Source: an uncultured Pelagibacteraceae bacterium
Lineage (GTDB): Bacteria; Pseudomonadota; Alphaproteobacteria; Pelagibacterales; Pelagibacteraceae
Reading direction: 5' to 3'
Assembly (NCBI GenBank): GCA_902566705.1
Contig: CACFJT010000001.1
Location: 62,001-126,000, forward strand
Length of the DNA: 64,000 nucleotides
Each line of letters begins with the position of its first letter. The first letter of the stretch is position 1. Positions 12,103 through 22,072 of the stretch are shown piece by piece. Made by a program: the position numbers and the translations under genes. Below the pieces are notes generated by a model. That model worked only from the letters and a program-made list of their open reading frames with translations. It was not told where the DNA came from and ran no database searches.

Positions 12103-12624
12103 TCAAATTTTTCTTAATTGAGAAGATGAAATGTTGACTTTATTAAACTCAATAAACTCTAGATTGGCCTTACTAAGTCGCTTAAATGTCTTTGATTTTA
12201 AAGAATTTTTTTTATATCCGTGTCTATCAAAAACTAGAATATTACATTTTTGTGAAATTATTTTAGATTTATACCATTTATGAAAATTAATAAGGTTATC
12301 GGCACCCATTAAAAAATAAATTTCAATGCTTTTATCTTTTTTTAAATGATTGATTAGATTAATAGTTTTATTTGATTTAATAATTTTCTCATAAAATTTA
12401 ACTTTAATAAATGAATTTGTACTTATAATTTTTTTACAATATTTAATTCTGTCAGTAACAGATGTCTTGCTTTCTATTTTAAATGGATTTTTTTTTGTAA
12501 TTGCCCAAATAACTTTTTTGAGTTTGAATCTTTTTTTTGCTTCCTTAGAAATTGCCAAATGACCTTTATGAGCAGGATCAAATGACCCACCTAATACACC
12601 AATTTTTATTTTTGTGTTATTCAA
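12103..12624 (-). CDS. nadD: Nicotinate-nucleotide adenylyltransferase, short C-terminus
   Basis: NadD makes deamido-NAD from nicotinate mononucleotide and ATP. The N-terminal GVLGGSFDPAHKGH contains the nucleotidyltransferase GxFDPxHxGH motif, and FLMGADNLINFHKW follows mid-protein. The conserved C-terminal ISSTxIR-type motif appears as ISSSQLR, but the protein stops two residues later (KI) at 173 residues. Most family members run 15-30 residues further. No alternative frame continues the sequence, and rsfS begins 17 nt downstream, so this is a short but apparently intact enzyme rather than a visible frameshift. The gene lies between proA and rsfS. Confidence 0.9.
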   Translation of the reverse strand: MNNTKIKIGVLGGSFDPAHKGHLAISKEAKKRFKLKKVIWAITKKNPFKIESKTSVTDRIKYCKKIISTNSFIKVKFYEKIIKSNKTINLINHLKKDKSIEIYFLMGADNLINFHKWYKSKIISQKCNILVFDRHGYKKNSLKSKTFKRLSKANLEFIEFNKVNISSSQLRKI

Positions 12625-12625
12625 C

Positions 12626-13876
12626 TTAATTTCTTATTTTACCATTACTAGTGATTTCATATTTATATGAAACCAATTGATTTAAACCTACAGGACCTCT
12701 TGGTGGTAGTGTATTAGTAGAAATTCCAACTTCTCCACCGAATCCAAATTCGCCGCCATCAGCAAATTGAGTTGAAGTATTATGCATTGCAATTGAGCTT
12801 TTAACATTTTTTAAGAAGAATTTTGCTGTTTTTTTATTTTTTGTAATTATGGAGTCAGTATGCATAGTGCCATATTTATTAATATGCTTAATTGCCTCTT
12901 CAGAATTTTTAACAACTTTAACAGATACAATTGATGCCAAATATTCAGTTGACCAATCTTTTTCTTTTGAAGGATATACTTGACCATTGTAATAACTTTT
13001 AAAAATCTTATCGCCAATTATTTTACAACCATTATTTTCAAGTACCTGCAAAATAGGATTACTAAATTTTTTGACTATATTTTTATGAATAAGAATAGTT
13101 TCAGTCGCACCACAAATACTTGTATTTCTTAATTTAGCGTTATATACAATTTTTTTAGCCATTTTTAATTCTGCATCTTTATCTATATAAGTATGACAAA
13201 GCCCCTCTAAGTGCCCAATTATAGGTACTTTGGATAATTCTAAAACTTTTTTGACTAAATTTTTTCCACCACGAGGTATGATGACATCGATATGTTTTTT
13301 CATCTTAGAGAGCATAATATCCACAAGCCTCCTTTGCTTTGAATTAATAAATTGTATAAAGTTTTCATTAACTTTATTTTTTTTAAGTGCTTTTCTAAAC
13401 AGCTTAGCTAAAGCTTTATTTGAATTTATGGCCTCAGAGCCTCCTTTCAAAATCACTACATTTCCAGATTTAAAGCAAAGACTAGCAACATCTGAAGTTA
13501 CATTTGGTCTACTTTCATAAATAACCCCAATAACTCCAATTGGTATTGAAACTCTTTTAATATTCAAACCATTCGGTCTTTTCCATTTTTCTAAAGTGCT
13601 ATCTATAGGATCTCTTAATTTAGCTATTTTTAAAATTGAATTTATAATTTCATCTAATTTATTTTCATTTAAATGAAGTCTTTTGATTAAGTTTTCTTTT
13701 AACCCTTTTTTTTTTGCGTAATTAATATCTTTTGAATTTTGATTTATAATAAATTTTTTTTCATTCTTAATTAATTTAGCGTAATCAATTAAGACTTTAT
13801 TTTTTACTTCAGTTGTAACTCTATACTCACTAGCTTTTCGAGCTTTTATTCCAATTAAATTCATATATTTAATCAT
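12626..13876 (-). CDS. proA: Glutamate-5-semialdehyde dehydrogenase (gamma-glutamyl phosphate reductase)
   Basis: ProA reduces gamma-glutamyl phosphate to glutamate-5-semialdehyde, the second step of proline synthesis. The 416-residue protein has an aldehyde-dehydrogenase-type fold, with the catalytic cysteine in LRNTSICGATET, PIGVIGVIYESRPNVT near the start, and the terminal motif FGFGGEVGISTNTLPPRGPVGL. ATG at 13876 directly abuts the proB stop; a second ATG four codons in (13864) is an equally possible start and matches the conserved N-terminus slightly better. It is preceded by proB and followed by nadD with a 1 nt gap. Confidence 0.96.
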   Translation of the reverse strand: MIKYMNLIGIKARKASEYRVTTEVKNKVLIDYAKLIKNEKKFIINQNSKDINYAKKKGLKENLIKRLHLNENKLDEIINSILKIAKLRDPIDSTLEKWKRPNGLNIKRVSIPIGVIGVIYESRPNVTSDVASLCFKSGNVVILKGGSEAINSNKALAKLFRKALKKNKVNENFIQFINSKQRRLVDIMLSKMKKHIDVIIPRGGKNLVKKVLELSKVPIIGHLEGLCHTYIDKDAELKMAKKIVYNAKLRNTSICGATETILIHKNIVKKFSNPILQVLENNGCKIIGDKIFKSYYNGQVYPSKEKDWSTEYLASIVSVKVVKNSEEAIKHINKYGTMHTDSIITKNKKTAKFFLKNVKSSIAMHNTSTQFADGGEFGFGGEVGISTNTLPPRGPVGLNQLVSYKYEITSNGKIRN

Positions 13877-15971
<2,095 letters not shown>

Positions 15972-15987
15972 TTAATTGGTTGTACTA

Positions 15988-16242
15988 TTAATTGGGCTTT
16001 ACAGAAACGAAAGTTCTATCTGATTTAGATTTTTTGAAAACAACTTTCCCTTTAACAACTGAAAATATTGAATGATCTTTACCCATACCAACATTTTCAC
16101 CTGGAAAAATCTTAGTTCCTCTTTGTCTAACAATTATGTTTCCAGGAATTACTGTTTCACCACCATACTTTTTTACACCAAGTCTTCTACCTGCACTATC
16201 TCGTCCGTTTCGTGATGATCCACCTGCTTTTTTTGTTGCCAT
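15988..16242 (-). CDS. rpmA: 50S ribosomal protein L27
   Basis: L27 (bL27) reaches the peptidyl transferase centre with its N-terminus. The 84-residue protein begins [18 protein letters not shown], the expected start, and contains [21 protein letters not shown] and [13 protein letters not shown]. No N-terminal extension of the Firmicutes cleaved type is present. It lies 14 nt after rplU in the same operon. Confidence 0.97.
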   Translation of the reverse strand: MATKKAGGSSRNGRDSAGRRLGVKKYGGETVIPGNIIVRQRGTKIFPGENVGMGKDHSIFSVVKGKVVFKKSKSDRTFVSVKPN

Positions 16243-16256
16243 AATTTACCTAATAA

Positions 16257-16655
16257 CTATTTGCTTACTGCTTCCTTAACTTCTTCTTTTTTTGAAGTTT
16301 TAGAAATTTTTTCAGCTTCTGATAACACTTTACCATCTTTTGAAAAAATTTTGTTAATTCTTATCATAGAATATTGTTGCCTATGCCCATTTTTTCTTCT
16401 TGAATTTTGTCTTCTTCTTTTTTTAAAAATTAAAATAGTTCTATTTTTACTATTTTTAATTAAATCAGCCTCTACTTTTGCACCCTCAACATTTGGAGTT
16501 CCAATTTCAATTGATTTGTCATCACCGTATGCCAAAATTTCATTAAACTCTATTTTAGTATCAGGTTTAGAGTCTGGTAGTTTTTCAATCTTTAGAATTT
16601 CTCCAGACTTTACTTTATACTGTTTTCCACCTGTTTTTATTACTGCGTATGACAT
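16257..16655 (-). CDS. rplU: 50S ribosomal protein L21
   Basis: L21 (bL21) is a large-subunit assembly protein. I place the start at the ATG at 16655 (MSYAVIKTGGKQYKV), giving 132 residues. A longer frame to 16709 adds 18 residues with no family resemblance, and those codons overlap a good promoter (16682-16709). The characteristic FKKRRRQNSRRKNGHRQQY motif is present. The C-terminus has a Lys/Glu-rich extension of about 20 residues (AEKISKTSKKEEVKEAVSK) beyond the minimal L21 fold. First gene of the operon that runs to rppH. Confidence 0.96.
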   Translation of the reverse strand: MSYAVIKTGGKQYKVKSGEILKIEKLPDSKPDTKIEFNEILAYGDDKSIEIGTPNVEGAKVEADLIKNSKNRTILIFKKRRRQNSRRKNGHRQQYSMIRINKIFSKDGKVLSEAEKISKTSKKEEVKEAVSK

Positions 16656-16681
16656 AGTATGATTTAATTTAAAGTTACAGC

Positions 16682-16709
16682 AATATAGTTGTAGCCAGCC
16701 TTTAGTCAA
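16682..16709 (-). promoter_or_regulatory. Sigma-70-type promoter of the rplU-rpmA-obgE-proBA-nadD-rsfS-ctpA-rppH operon
   Basis: On the minus strand a -35 box TTGACT (16709-16704) and a -10 box TATATT (16687-16682) are separated by 16 nt. The predicted start of transcription is near 16675, giving a leader of about 20 nt before the rplU ATG at 16655. The position between the gloB stop (16720) and rplU makes it the natural promoter for the operon. Confidence 0.7.
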
Positions 16710-16719
16710 GCCGAATTAA

Positions 16720-17439
16720 TTAGAAATTATCCTTAAAATCTCTTAATTTTGAAAAGGTTTTAACATCTTTTGCTCTTAAAAATATATTACACTCCAATTC
16801 CTCTTTTAAAGTTGAGGGTATCGTAGGAATTCCATTTTCTCTTAATTTTTCTATTTTTTCTATTTTTTTTTGTAAATCTTTATTTTCAGAATCGTATTTT
16901 TTACAAAATTTTGCATTGTTAAGAGTGTATTCATGACCACAATAAATTTTTGTATCTTCTGGTAATAATTTAATTTTGTTTAAAGATTCAAACATTTCCT
17001 CATAAGAACCTTCGAATATTCTTCCACAACCAAGTGAGAAAAGTGTATCTCCAGTAAAAACTATTTTTTCTTTAAAAAAATTAAAACAAATATGGCCTGA
17101 AGTATGTCCAGGTATATGCATAATTTTAGCTTCAAAGTTTTCGGCTTTCCATATTTGATTGTCTTCTAATAATATGTCTATTCCAGGTATTCTTTTTGAA
17201 TCCCCTTTAAAACCTACAACAACTGATCCATATTTTTTTTTTAATTCTTGATTTCCTCCAATGTGATCATAGTGATGATGAGTATTAAGAATGTATTTTA
17301 ATTTTATATTTTTATTCTTTAGGAAATTTATTATTGGCTCAGCCTCACTGGGATCTACAATACACGCAGAATTGTTACTTTCGTCTATTATTAAATAGCT
17401 ATAGTTATCCTGAAGACAAGGTATAATTTCAATACGCAT
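16720..17439 (-). CDS. gloB: Hydroxyacylglutathione hydrolase (glyoxalase II)
   Basis: GloB hydrolyses S-lactoylglutathione to lactate and glutathione, the second step of methylglyoxal detoxification. The 239-residue protein has the metallo-beta-lactamase metal motif THHHYDHIGGN near residues 52-62, a second histidine in HIPGHTSGHI, an Asp in FTGDTLFSLGCGRIFEG, and CGHEYTLNNAKF. These are the GloB-specific forms. It lies 1 nt after metW, at the end of the metX-metW-gloB unit, and is probably expressed under the SAM-II-controlled promoter; its functional tie to methionine is not obvious. Confidence 0.93.
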   Translation of the reverse strand: MRIEIIPCLQDNYSYLIIDESNNSACIVDPSEAEPIINFLKNKNIKLKYILNTHHHYDHIGGNQELKKKYGSVVVGFKGDSKRIPGIDILLEDNQIWKAENFEAKIMHIPGHTSGHICFNFFKEKIVFTGDTLFSLGCGRIFEGSYEEMFESLNKIKLLPEDTKIYCGHEYTLNNAKFCKKYDSENKDLQKKIEKIEKLRENGIPTIPSTLKEELECNIFLRAKDVKTFSKLRDFKDNF

Positions 17440-17440
17440 T

Positions 17441-18037
17441 TTATTTTTCTATCAAAAATATACCTAGATCTGCAAACAAATTCTTAACTCCTAAATTACT
17501 CTGATTTATTATTGATGAATTAAGATTATTTAAAGCGAGTGATTTAAAAATTTTAATATCTTTTGATTTTACAAAGTGAAAAAAGTCTTTGATTGTACAC
17601 ATATGTAAATTTGGTGTGTTATACCATTCATCTGGTAATGTTTTTGTAATTGGCATTGTACCTTTAAATAATAAATGAAATCTTACTTTCCAGTATCCAA
17701 AATTAGGAATCGTAACTATTGCTTTTTTTCCAACTCTTAAAAGTTCATCTAAAACTAATTCAGGATTAAGAAAAGCTTGAAGGGTTTGACTTAAAATAAC
17801 ATAATCAAATGATTTGTCTGGAAATTGTTTTAAATCTTTTTCAGCATTTCCTTCAATTACAGTTAAACCTTTTGCAATACATTCTTGCACTCTTTCTTTT
17901 GAAATTTCTAATCCTCTTATATTTATGTTTTTATTATCCTTTAAAAATTTCATCAAAGTTCCATCAGCACAACCTACATCTAAGACTTTCTTATCTTTTT
18001 CAATTAAATCTGCTATTACCTGAAATTCATTTTTCAT
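17441..18037 (-). CDS. metW: Methionine biosynthesis protein MetW
   Basis: MetW is a SAM-methyltransferase-fold protein that accompanies metX in proteobacteria and is thought to support homoserine acylation. The 198-residue protein has a SAM-binding motif I VLDVGCADGTLM, the family stretch VILSQTLQAFLNPE, and the signature TIPNFGYWKVRFHLLFKGTMP with LPDEWYNTPNLHM. It starts 2 nt after metX. The biochemical role remains unsettled in general; identification by family and context is firm. Confidence 0.95.
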   Translation of the reverse strand: MKNEFQVIADLIEKDKKVLDVGCADGTLMKFLKDNKNINIRGLEISKERVQECIAKGLTVIEGNAEKDLKQFPDKSFDYVILSQTLQAFLNPELVLDELLRVGKKAIVTIPNFGYWKVRFHLLFKGTMPITKTLPDEWYNTPNLHMCTIKDFFHFVKSKDIKIFKSLALNNLNSSIINQSNLGVKNLFADLGIFLIEK

Positions 18038-18039
18038 AA

Positions 18040-19155
18040 TTAATTTTCTTCGTAAGATTTATCTAAAAAGTTTTTAAGTGCACTTAAGAAATCAGGAACG
18101 TCTAGTAAAAAGGAGTCATGACCTTTATCCGACTCAACTTCTACAAATCCAACATCAGCTCCTATTGAGTTTAAAGCAATCACAATATCTTTGTTTTCTT
18201 GGGTTGGATAAAGCCAATCTGAAGTAAATGAAATTATAAAAAATTTCGCGTTTGTATTTTTAAATGCTTCTGAAAGATTACCGTTAAATTGTTTTCCTAA
18301 ATCAAAATAATCCATAGCTCTAGTAATATAAAGATAACTATTTGCATCAAATCTATCTACAAAAACTGAGCCCTGATATCTTAAATAACTTTCTATTTGA
18401 AAATCAGCGTCAAATCCAAATTTAAGATCTTCTCTCTCTTGCAATTTTCTTCCAAATTTTTCCTGCAAACCTTTTTTAGATAAGTAAGTAATATGAGCTG
18501 CCATTCTAGCTACTGCCAATCCTTTTCCAGGATTAGTATCTTTCGATGTATAATTCCCATCTTTCCAGTTACTATCAGCTGTAATAGCTTGTCTACCTAG
18601 CTCGTTAAAAGCAATATTTTGAGCTGAATGACTAGATGCGGTTGCTATCGGTATCACTGTTTTAGATTTATCAGGAAAGTTACTAATAAACTGAAGGACT
18701 TGCATACCTCCCATTGAACCACCAGTTATAGAAAACAGTTTTTCAATACCAAAATGATCAAGTAAATTATATTGAGCATTCACCATATCATTAATAGTAA
18801 TAACGGGAAAATTTGTTCCAAAAATTTTTTGATCAGGATCTTTATGACTTGGTCCGTACGACCCCATACATCCACCAATTACGTTAGAGCAAATAACAAA
18901 ATATTTATTTGTATCGATAGCTTTATCAGGACCTACTGCATAACTCCACCAACCCTCTTTGTTAGTTACAGGGTTTATTCCGGTTACAAATTGATCTCCT
19001 GTTAGAGCATGAAAAACTAATATTGCATTATCTTTTTTTGAATTAAGTGAACCGTAAGTTTCATAGGCTATCGGAAAATCTTTTATGGTCTTTCCACAGT
19101 CTAACTTTAGGGGTTTCTTTACAATTAAAGTTTTTATGTATTTCTCAGTATTCAT
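18040..19155 (-). CDS. metX: Homoserine O-acyltransferase MetX
   Basis: MetX activates homoserine by acylation (acetyl- or succinyl-CoA) for methionine synthesis. The 371-residue alpha/beta-hydrolase-fold protein has FHALTGDQFVTG, the nucleophile elbow GGSMGGMQ (catalytic Ser), and a catalytic Asp and His in SFTSDWLYP and DKGHDSFLL. The acyl donor cannot be told from sequence by eye, since MetX members use either. It heads metX-metW-gloB and is preceded by a promoter and a SAM-II riboswitch, so S-adenosylmethionine should repress it. The divergent neighbour is hisC. Confidence 0.94.
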   Translation of the reverse strand: MNTEKYIKTLIVKKPLKLDCGKTIKDFPIAYETYGSLNSKKDNAILVFHALTGDQFVTGINPVTNKEGWWSYAVGPDKAIDTNKYFVICSNVIGGCMGSYGPSHKDPDQKIFGTNFPVITINDMVNAQYNLLDHFGIEKLFSITGGSMGGMQVLQFISNFPDKSKTVIPIATASSHSAQNIAFNELGRQAITADSNWKDGNYTSKDTNPGKGLAVARMAAHITYLSKKGLQEKFGRKLQEREDLKFGFDADFQIESYLRYQGSVFVDRFDANSYLYITRAMDYFDLGKQFNGNLSEAFKNTNAKFFIISFTSDWLYPTQENKDIVIALNSIGADVGFVEVESDKGHDSFLLDVPDFLSALKNFLDKSYEEN

Positions 19156-19187
19156 AGTTTTTGACTGCTTCGAATTGTGAGAAAAAA

Positions 19188-19240
19188 AACTATTTTAGCG
19201 GTTTTTTTTAAGCGCTCGCAATTCAGTTAAATCAGCGCAT
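19188..19240 (-). promoter_or_regulatory. SAM-II riboswitch upstream of metX
   Basis: Read on the minus strand, this 53 nt leader matches the SAM-II (metA motif) aptamer closely. A 5' strand GCGCU (19238-19234) is followed by the conserved GAUUUAAC segment. A UUGC segment then leads to the pairing strand AGCGC (19216-19212), and an A-rich stretch ends in the conserved GCUAAA element near 19199-19194. P1 pairs perfectly over five bases. The aptamer lies 33 nt upstream of the metX ATG, where SAM-II elements act on translation in alphaproteobacteria. No strong Shine-Dalgarno is visible after it, so the exact expression platform is uncertain. Confidence 0.9.
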
Positions 19241-19244
19241 AATT

Positions 19245-19273
19245 TTTTTACTAGAACTTATTTATTATGTCAA
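19245..19273 (-). promoter_or_regulatory. Promoter of the metX operon
   Basis: A perfect -35 TTGACA (19273-19268, minus strand) is followed after 17 nt by a -10-like TAAAAA (19250-19245). The predicted start of transcription is near 19238, exactly at the first base of the SAM-II aptamer stem, which independently supports both calls. Confidence 0.7.
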
Positions 19274-19347
19274 TTTTTTAAAAAATCCTCTTATTCTCTA
19301 TAAAATTTTGTAATTTTATCTATAAAGAGCACATAAATTAAAAAAAA

Positions 19348-20433
19348 ATGATAACTCCAAATTTCAAAAAATTTAAAATTGAGTCTTATAAGCCTGGTAA
19401 ATCAAAAGTTAAGAAACTTAAGAACGTAATTAAGCTTTCCGCAAATGAGTCTGCTTTAGGTATGAGCCCTAAAGCAAAGAAAATAATATCAAATAAAAAT
19501 CTGAATTTAGATAAATATCCAGATGGAAAATCTCAAAATTTAAGAAAAGCAATATCTAAAGCTTATAAATGTAATTCTGAGAAAATTATTTGCGGAGCTG
19601 GTTCAGATGAAGTTATTCAAATGCTCTGTCAGTTGTTTTTAAACCCAAAAGATGAGGTTGTGGTACCAGAGTACAGTTTTTTAATGTACAGAATTTATTC
19701 AAAAATTGTAGGTGCAAAAGTTGTATTTGCAAAAGAAATTAATTTTAAAGTTTCAGTAAATGGAATTTTAAAAAAAATTACAAAAAAAACTAAAATTGTG
19801 TTTATAGCTAACCCAAACAATCCTACAGGAACTTACTTAACTAAAAAAGAAGTTTTAGAATTAAGAAAAAAATTAAATAAAAAAATTTTACTAGTTATAG
19901 ATGATGCCTATGCAGAATATATGAAAAACAAAGATTATTCATCTGGGTTAGATTTGTTTAAAAATAAAGACAATGTTTTCATCCTAAGAACTTTTTCAAA
20001 AATGTTTGGATTAGCTTCTCTGAGAGTAGGTTGGGGATATGGATCAAAAAAAATAGTTGATGCGCTGAATATCATAAAACCACCATTTAATGTAAATGGT
20101 ATTGCTCAATTAGCTGCCACCGAGTCACTGAAGGATAAAACTTTCATAAATAAATCGATTAGACATAATTTATTATATTCTGAAAAAATTAAGAAATTTC
20201 TTGAGACATATAATATTTTTTCAAATTCAGTTTCAGCAAATTTTTTGTTACTTAATTTTGAAAAATGCAAATATTCAGCAAAATTTCTGTATGAAAAACT
20301 TAAAAATAAGGGAATAATTTTAAGATCAACAGAAGATGGTTATCATATAAAGAATAAATTAAGGTTAACTATTGGATCTAAAAAAGAAAACTTAAAATTT
20401 ATGAGTGTTATTAAGCAAGTATTGAAAAAATGA
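19348..20433 (+). CDS. hisC: Histidinol-phosphate/aromatic aminotransferase (HisC family)
   Basis: This PLP-dependent class I/II aminotransferase belongs to the HisC family. The 361-residue protein has KLSANESALGMSP (substrate region), DKYPDG, GAGSDEVIQMLCQLF, NPNNPTGTY, and the PLP-lysine motif RTFSKMFGLASLRVGWGYG. It overlaps tyrC by 4 nt. That pairing with prephenate/arogenate dehydrogenase suggests it may transaminate prephenate or a tyrosine/phenylalanine precursor in addition to, or instead of, imidazole-acetol phosphate. It is divergent from metX, a conserved alphaproteobacterial neighbourhood. The start is the ATG after an A-rich stretch with no Shine-Dalgarno. Confidence 0.9.
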   Translation: MITPNFKKFKIESYKPGKSKVKKLKNVIKLSANESALGMSPKAKKIISNKNLNLDKYPDGKSQNLRKAISKAYKCNSEKIICGAGSDEVIQMLCQLFLNPKDEVVVPEYSFLMYRIYSKIVGAKVVFAKEINFKVSVNGILKKITKKTKIVFIANPNNPTGTYLTKKEVLELRKKLNKKILLVIDDAYAEYMKNKDYSSGLDLFKNKDNVFILRTFSKMFGLASLRVGWGYGSKKIVDALNIIKPPFNVNGIAQLAATESLKDKTFINKSIRHNLLYSEKIKKFLETYNIFSNSVSANFLLLNFEKCKYSAKFLYEKLKNKGIILRSTEDGYHIKNKLRLTIGSKKENLKFMSVIKQVLKK

Positions 20434-21326
20434 AAAATATTTTAATTATTGGCTGTGGATTATTAGGCTCATCTTTATTAAGGCGTATTAGCAAAAAAAA
20501 AATGGCAAAAAAAATATTTATTTATGAAAAATCAAAATCAAATATTGCTAAGATAAAAAGATTAAAATTACCTGGAACAATTGTTAAATCATTAAAAGAA
20601 GGTGCATGTAATTCTGATTTCATCATCTTTTGTACACCAATGAGTGAATACAAAAATATTATTTTAAAAATTAATAAATTTATAACATCGAAAACATTGA
20701 TTACAGATATTGGCTCTTCGAAAATTGAAACTTCTAAAATTATAAATAAATTTTTAAAGAAAGGTATTCATTGGATTCAAAGTCACCCAATAGCTGGATC
20801 AGAGGTCAGTGGACCAGAGCATGGTAAAGAAAATATGTTTACTGATAGATGGTGCATAATAATTAAAGAAAAAAATATTAAAAAAAAAAATATAAATATT
20901 CTAACTAAGTTTTGGAAAAAAATTGGAGCAAAAGTAGTTGTTATGAGCGCTGAAAAACATGACAAAATTTTTTCTATTACTAGTCATTTACCACACTTAA
21001 TTGCATATAATCTGGTGAAATCTGCACAAGATTTTGAGAAAAAACAAAATTATGAATTAATCAAATATAGCGCTGGTGGATTACGAGATTTTTCTAGGAT
21101 TGCAGCATCAAATGAAATCATGTGGAGAGATATTTTTTTTAACAATAAAAATAATATTTCAAAAGCGATTGATTTGTTTATTAAAAATTTAAATCAATTT
21201 AAAAAAGATATTAATTCAAAAAATAATAAGTCTATCGTAAAGAAACTTATTCAGACTAAAAAAGTAAGGTCAAAAATCATCAAATTGAAACAAGATATTG
21301 ATAAACCTGACTTTGGAAGAAATTAA
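20430..21326 (+). CDS. tyrC: Prephenate/arogenate dehydrogenase
   Basis: This enzyme oxidatively decarboxylates prephenate or arogenate in tyrosine synthesis. The 298-residue protein starts with a Rossmann motif IIGCGLLGSSL, has TDIGSSKIETSK, HPIAGSEVSGPEHG, and the catalytic-region motif SHLPHLIAYNLV. A GGLRDFSRIAAS segment comes towards the end. No fused chorismate mutase or ACT domain is present. It overlaps the hisC stop by 4 nt, implying coupled translation. Its 3' end overlaps that of the convergent NlpC/P60 gene by 4 nt. Whether prephenate or arogenate is preferred cannot be read from the sequence. Confidence 0.92.
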   Translation: MKNILIIGCGLLGSSLLRRISKKKMAKKIFIYEKSKSNIAKIKRLKLPGTIVKSLKEGACNSDFIIFCTPMSEYKNIILKINKFITSKTLITDIGSSKIETSKIINKFLKKGIHWIQSHPIAGSEVSGPEHGKENMFTDRWCIIIKEKNIKKKNINILTKFWKKIGAKVVVMSAEKHDKIFSITSHLPHLIAYNLVKSAQDFEKKQNYELIKYSAGGLRDFSRIAASNEIMWRDIFFNNKNNISKAIDLFIKNLNQFKKDINSKNNKSIVKKLIQTKKVRSKIIKLKQDIDKPDFGRN

Positions 21327-22072
21327 TATTTTATTTTAGATACTTTTTTTACCTTTAGCTTGGCATTTTTTTCAATTCTATTAATTGTTTCTATAATTGG
21401 CATAATAATTACTTTTCTTTCTGGACCATAAGCATGAATTAGTTTTTTAGAATTTAAACACATAGCAACATGACCTTTCCAAAAAATAATATCTCCTTTT
21501 TTAAATAATCTTTTCTTTGAATTCTTTTTTGTATATTTGATCTGATCTTTTGTATCTCTTGGATAAAAAGAATTGTTATAAAAATAAAATATTTGCAATA
21601 AGGCTGAACAATCAATACCTTGAAATGTTTTTCCACCCCAAACATATTTTACATTGAGATATTTTTTAAATATTTTTGTAAAATTATTTTCTTTATGGTT
21701 TATTTTTTTAATATCAGCTTTTTTAATCCATTTATTTTTTTCAATTTTTACGTAATTCTTATTTTGCTCAAATACATATAATTTAGATGCAAATGGAAGC
21801 CAACTACTAGTTCCAATTCCAGGTTTTTTAAATATCCTAGCTTTTAATGAACTAATTTTATAGTTAGGACTAAATTTTTCTATATATTTTGAATTTTTTA
21901 TAAACCCATTATAATTATCAAATAAAGTTTTAATTTTTATCCAATTTTTATTTTTCGCCAAAATTTTGAATTTTTCACCATGTATAATTTGTGAAGTTAC
22001 CTCAGATCGTCTCGAAGGTTTTTTGTAAATATTCGAAAAATTACCTATGAAATAAAAATTATTTTGCACCAA
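21323..22072 (-). CDS. NlpC/P60 family peptidase with SH3-like domain (DPP6-like)
   Basis: This is a cysteine peptidase of the NlpC/P60 family, probably cleaving murein peptides between gamma-D-Glu and the diamino acid. Two SH3-like segments fill the N-terminal half. The catalytic domain has Cys in FQGIDCSALLQIF and the first His in GDIIFWKGHVAMCL, with HAYGPERKV following. No signal peptide is seen, so the enzyme is probably cytoplasmic, like dipeptidyl-peptidase VI. It overlaps the AmpG-type permease gene by 14 nt, which fits a joint role in recycling wall peptides. 249 residues. Confidence 0.83.
   Translation of the reverse strand: MVQNNFYFIGNFSNIYKKPSRRSEVTSQIIHGEKFKILAKNKNWIKIKTLFDNYNGFIKNSKYIEKFSPNYKISSLKARIFKKPGIGTSSWLPFASKLYVFEQNKNYVKIEKNKWIKKADIKKINHKENNFTKIFKKYLNVKYVWGGKTFQGIDCSALLQIFYFYNNSFYPRDTKDQIKYTKKNSKKRLFKKGDIIFWKGHVAMCLNSKKLIHAYGPERKVIIMPIIETINRIEKNAKLKVKKVSKIKY

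Noticed and set aside
13230-13520. 96-residue plus-strand open frame inside proA
   Set aside because: It is antisense to the conserved catalytic core of proA, with no ribosome-binding site and no recognisable motif.
16261-16662. 133-residue plus-strand open frame opposite rplU
   Set aside because: It covers L21 exactly in antisense; hydrophobic composition is what the complement of a Lys/Glu-rich gene gives.
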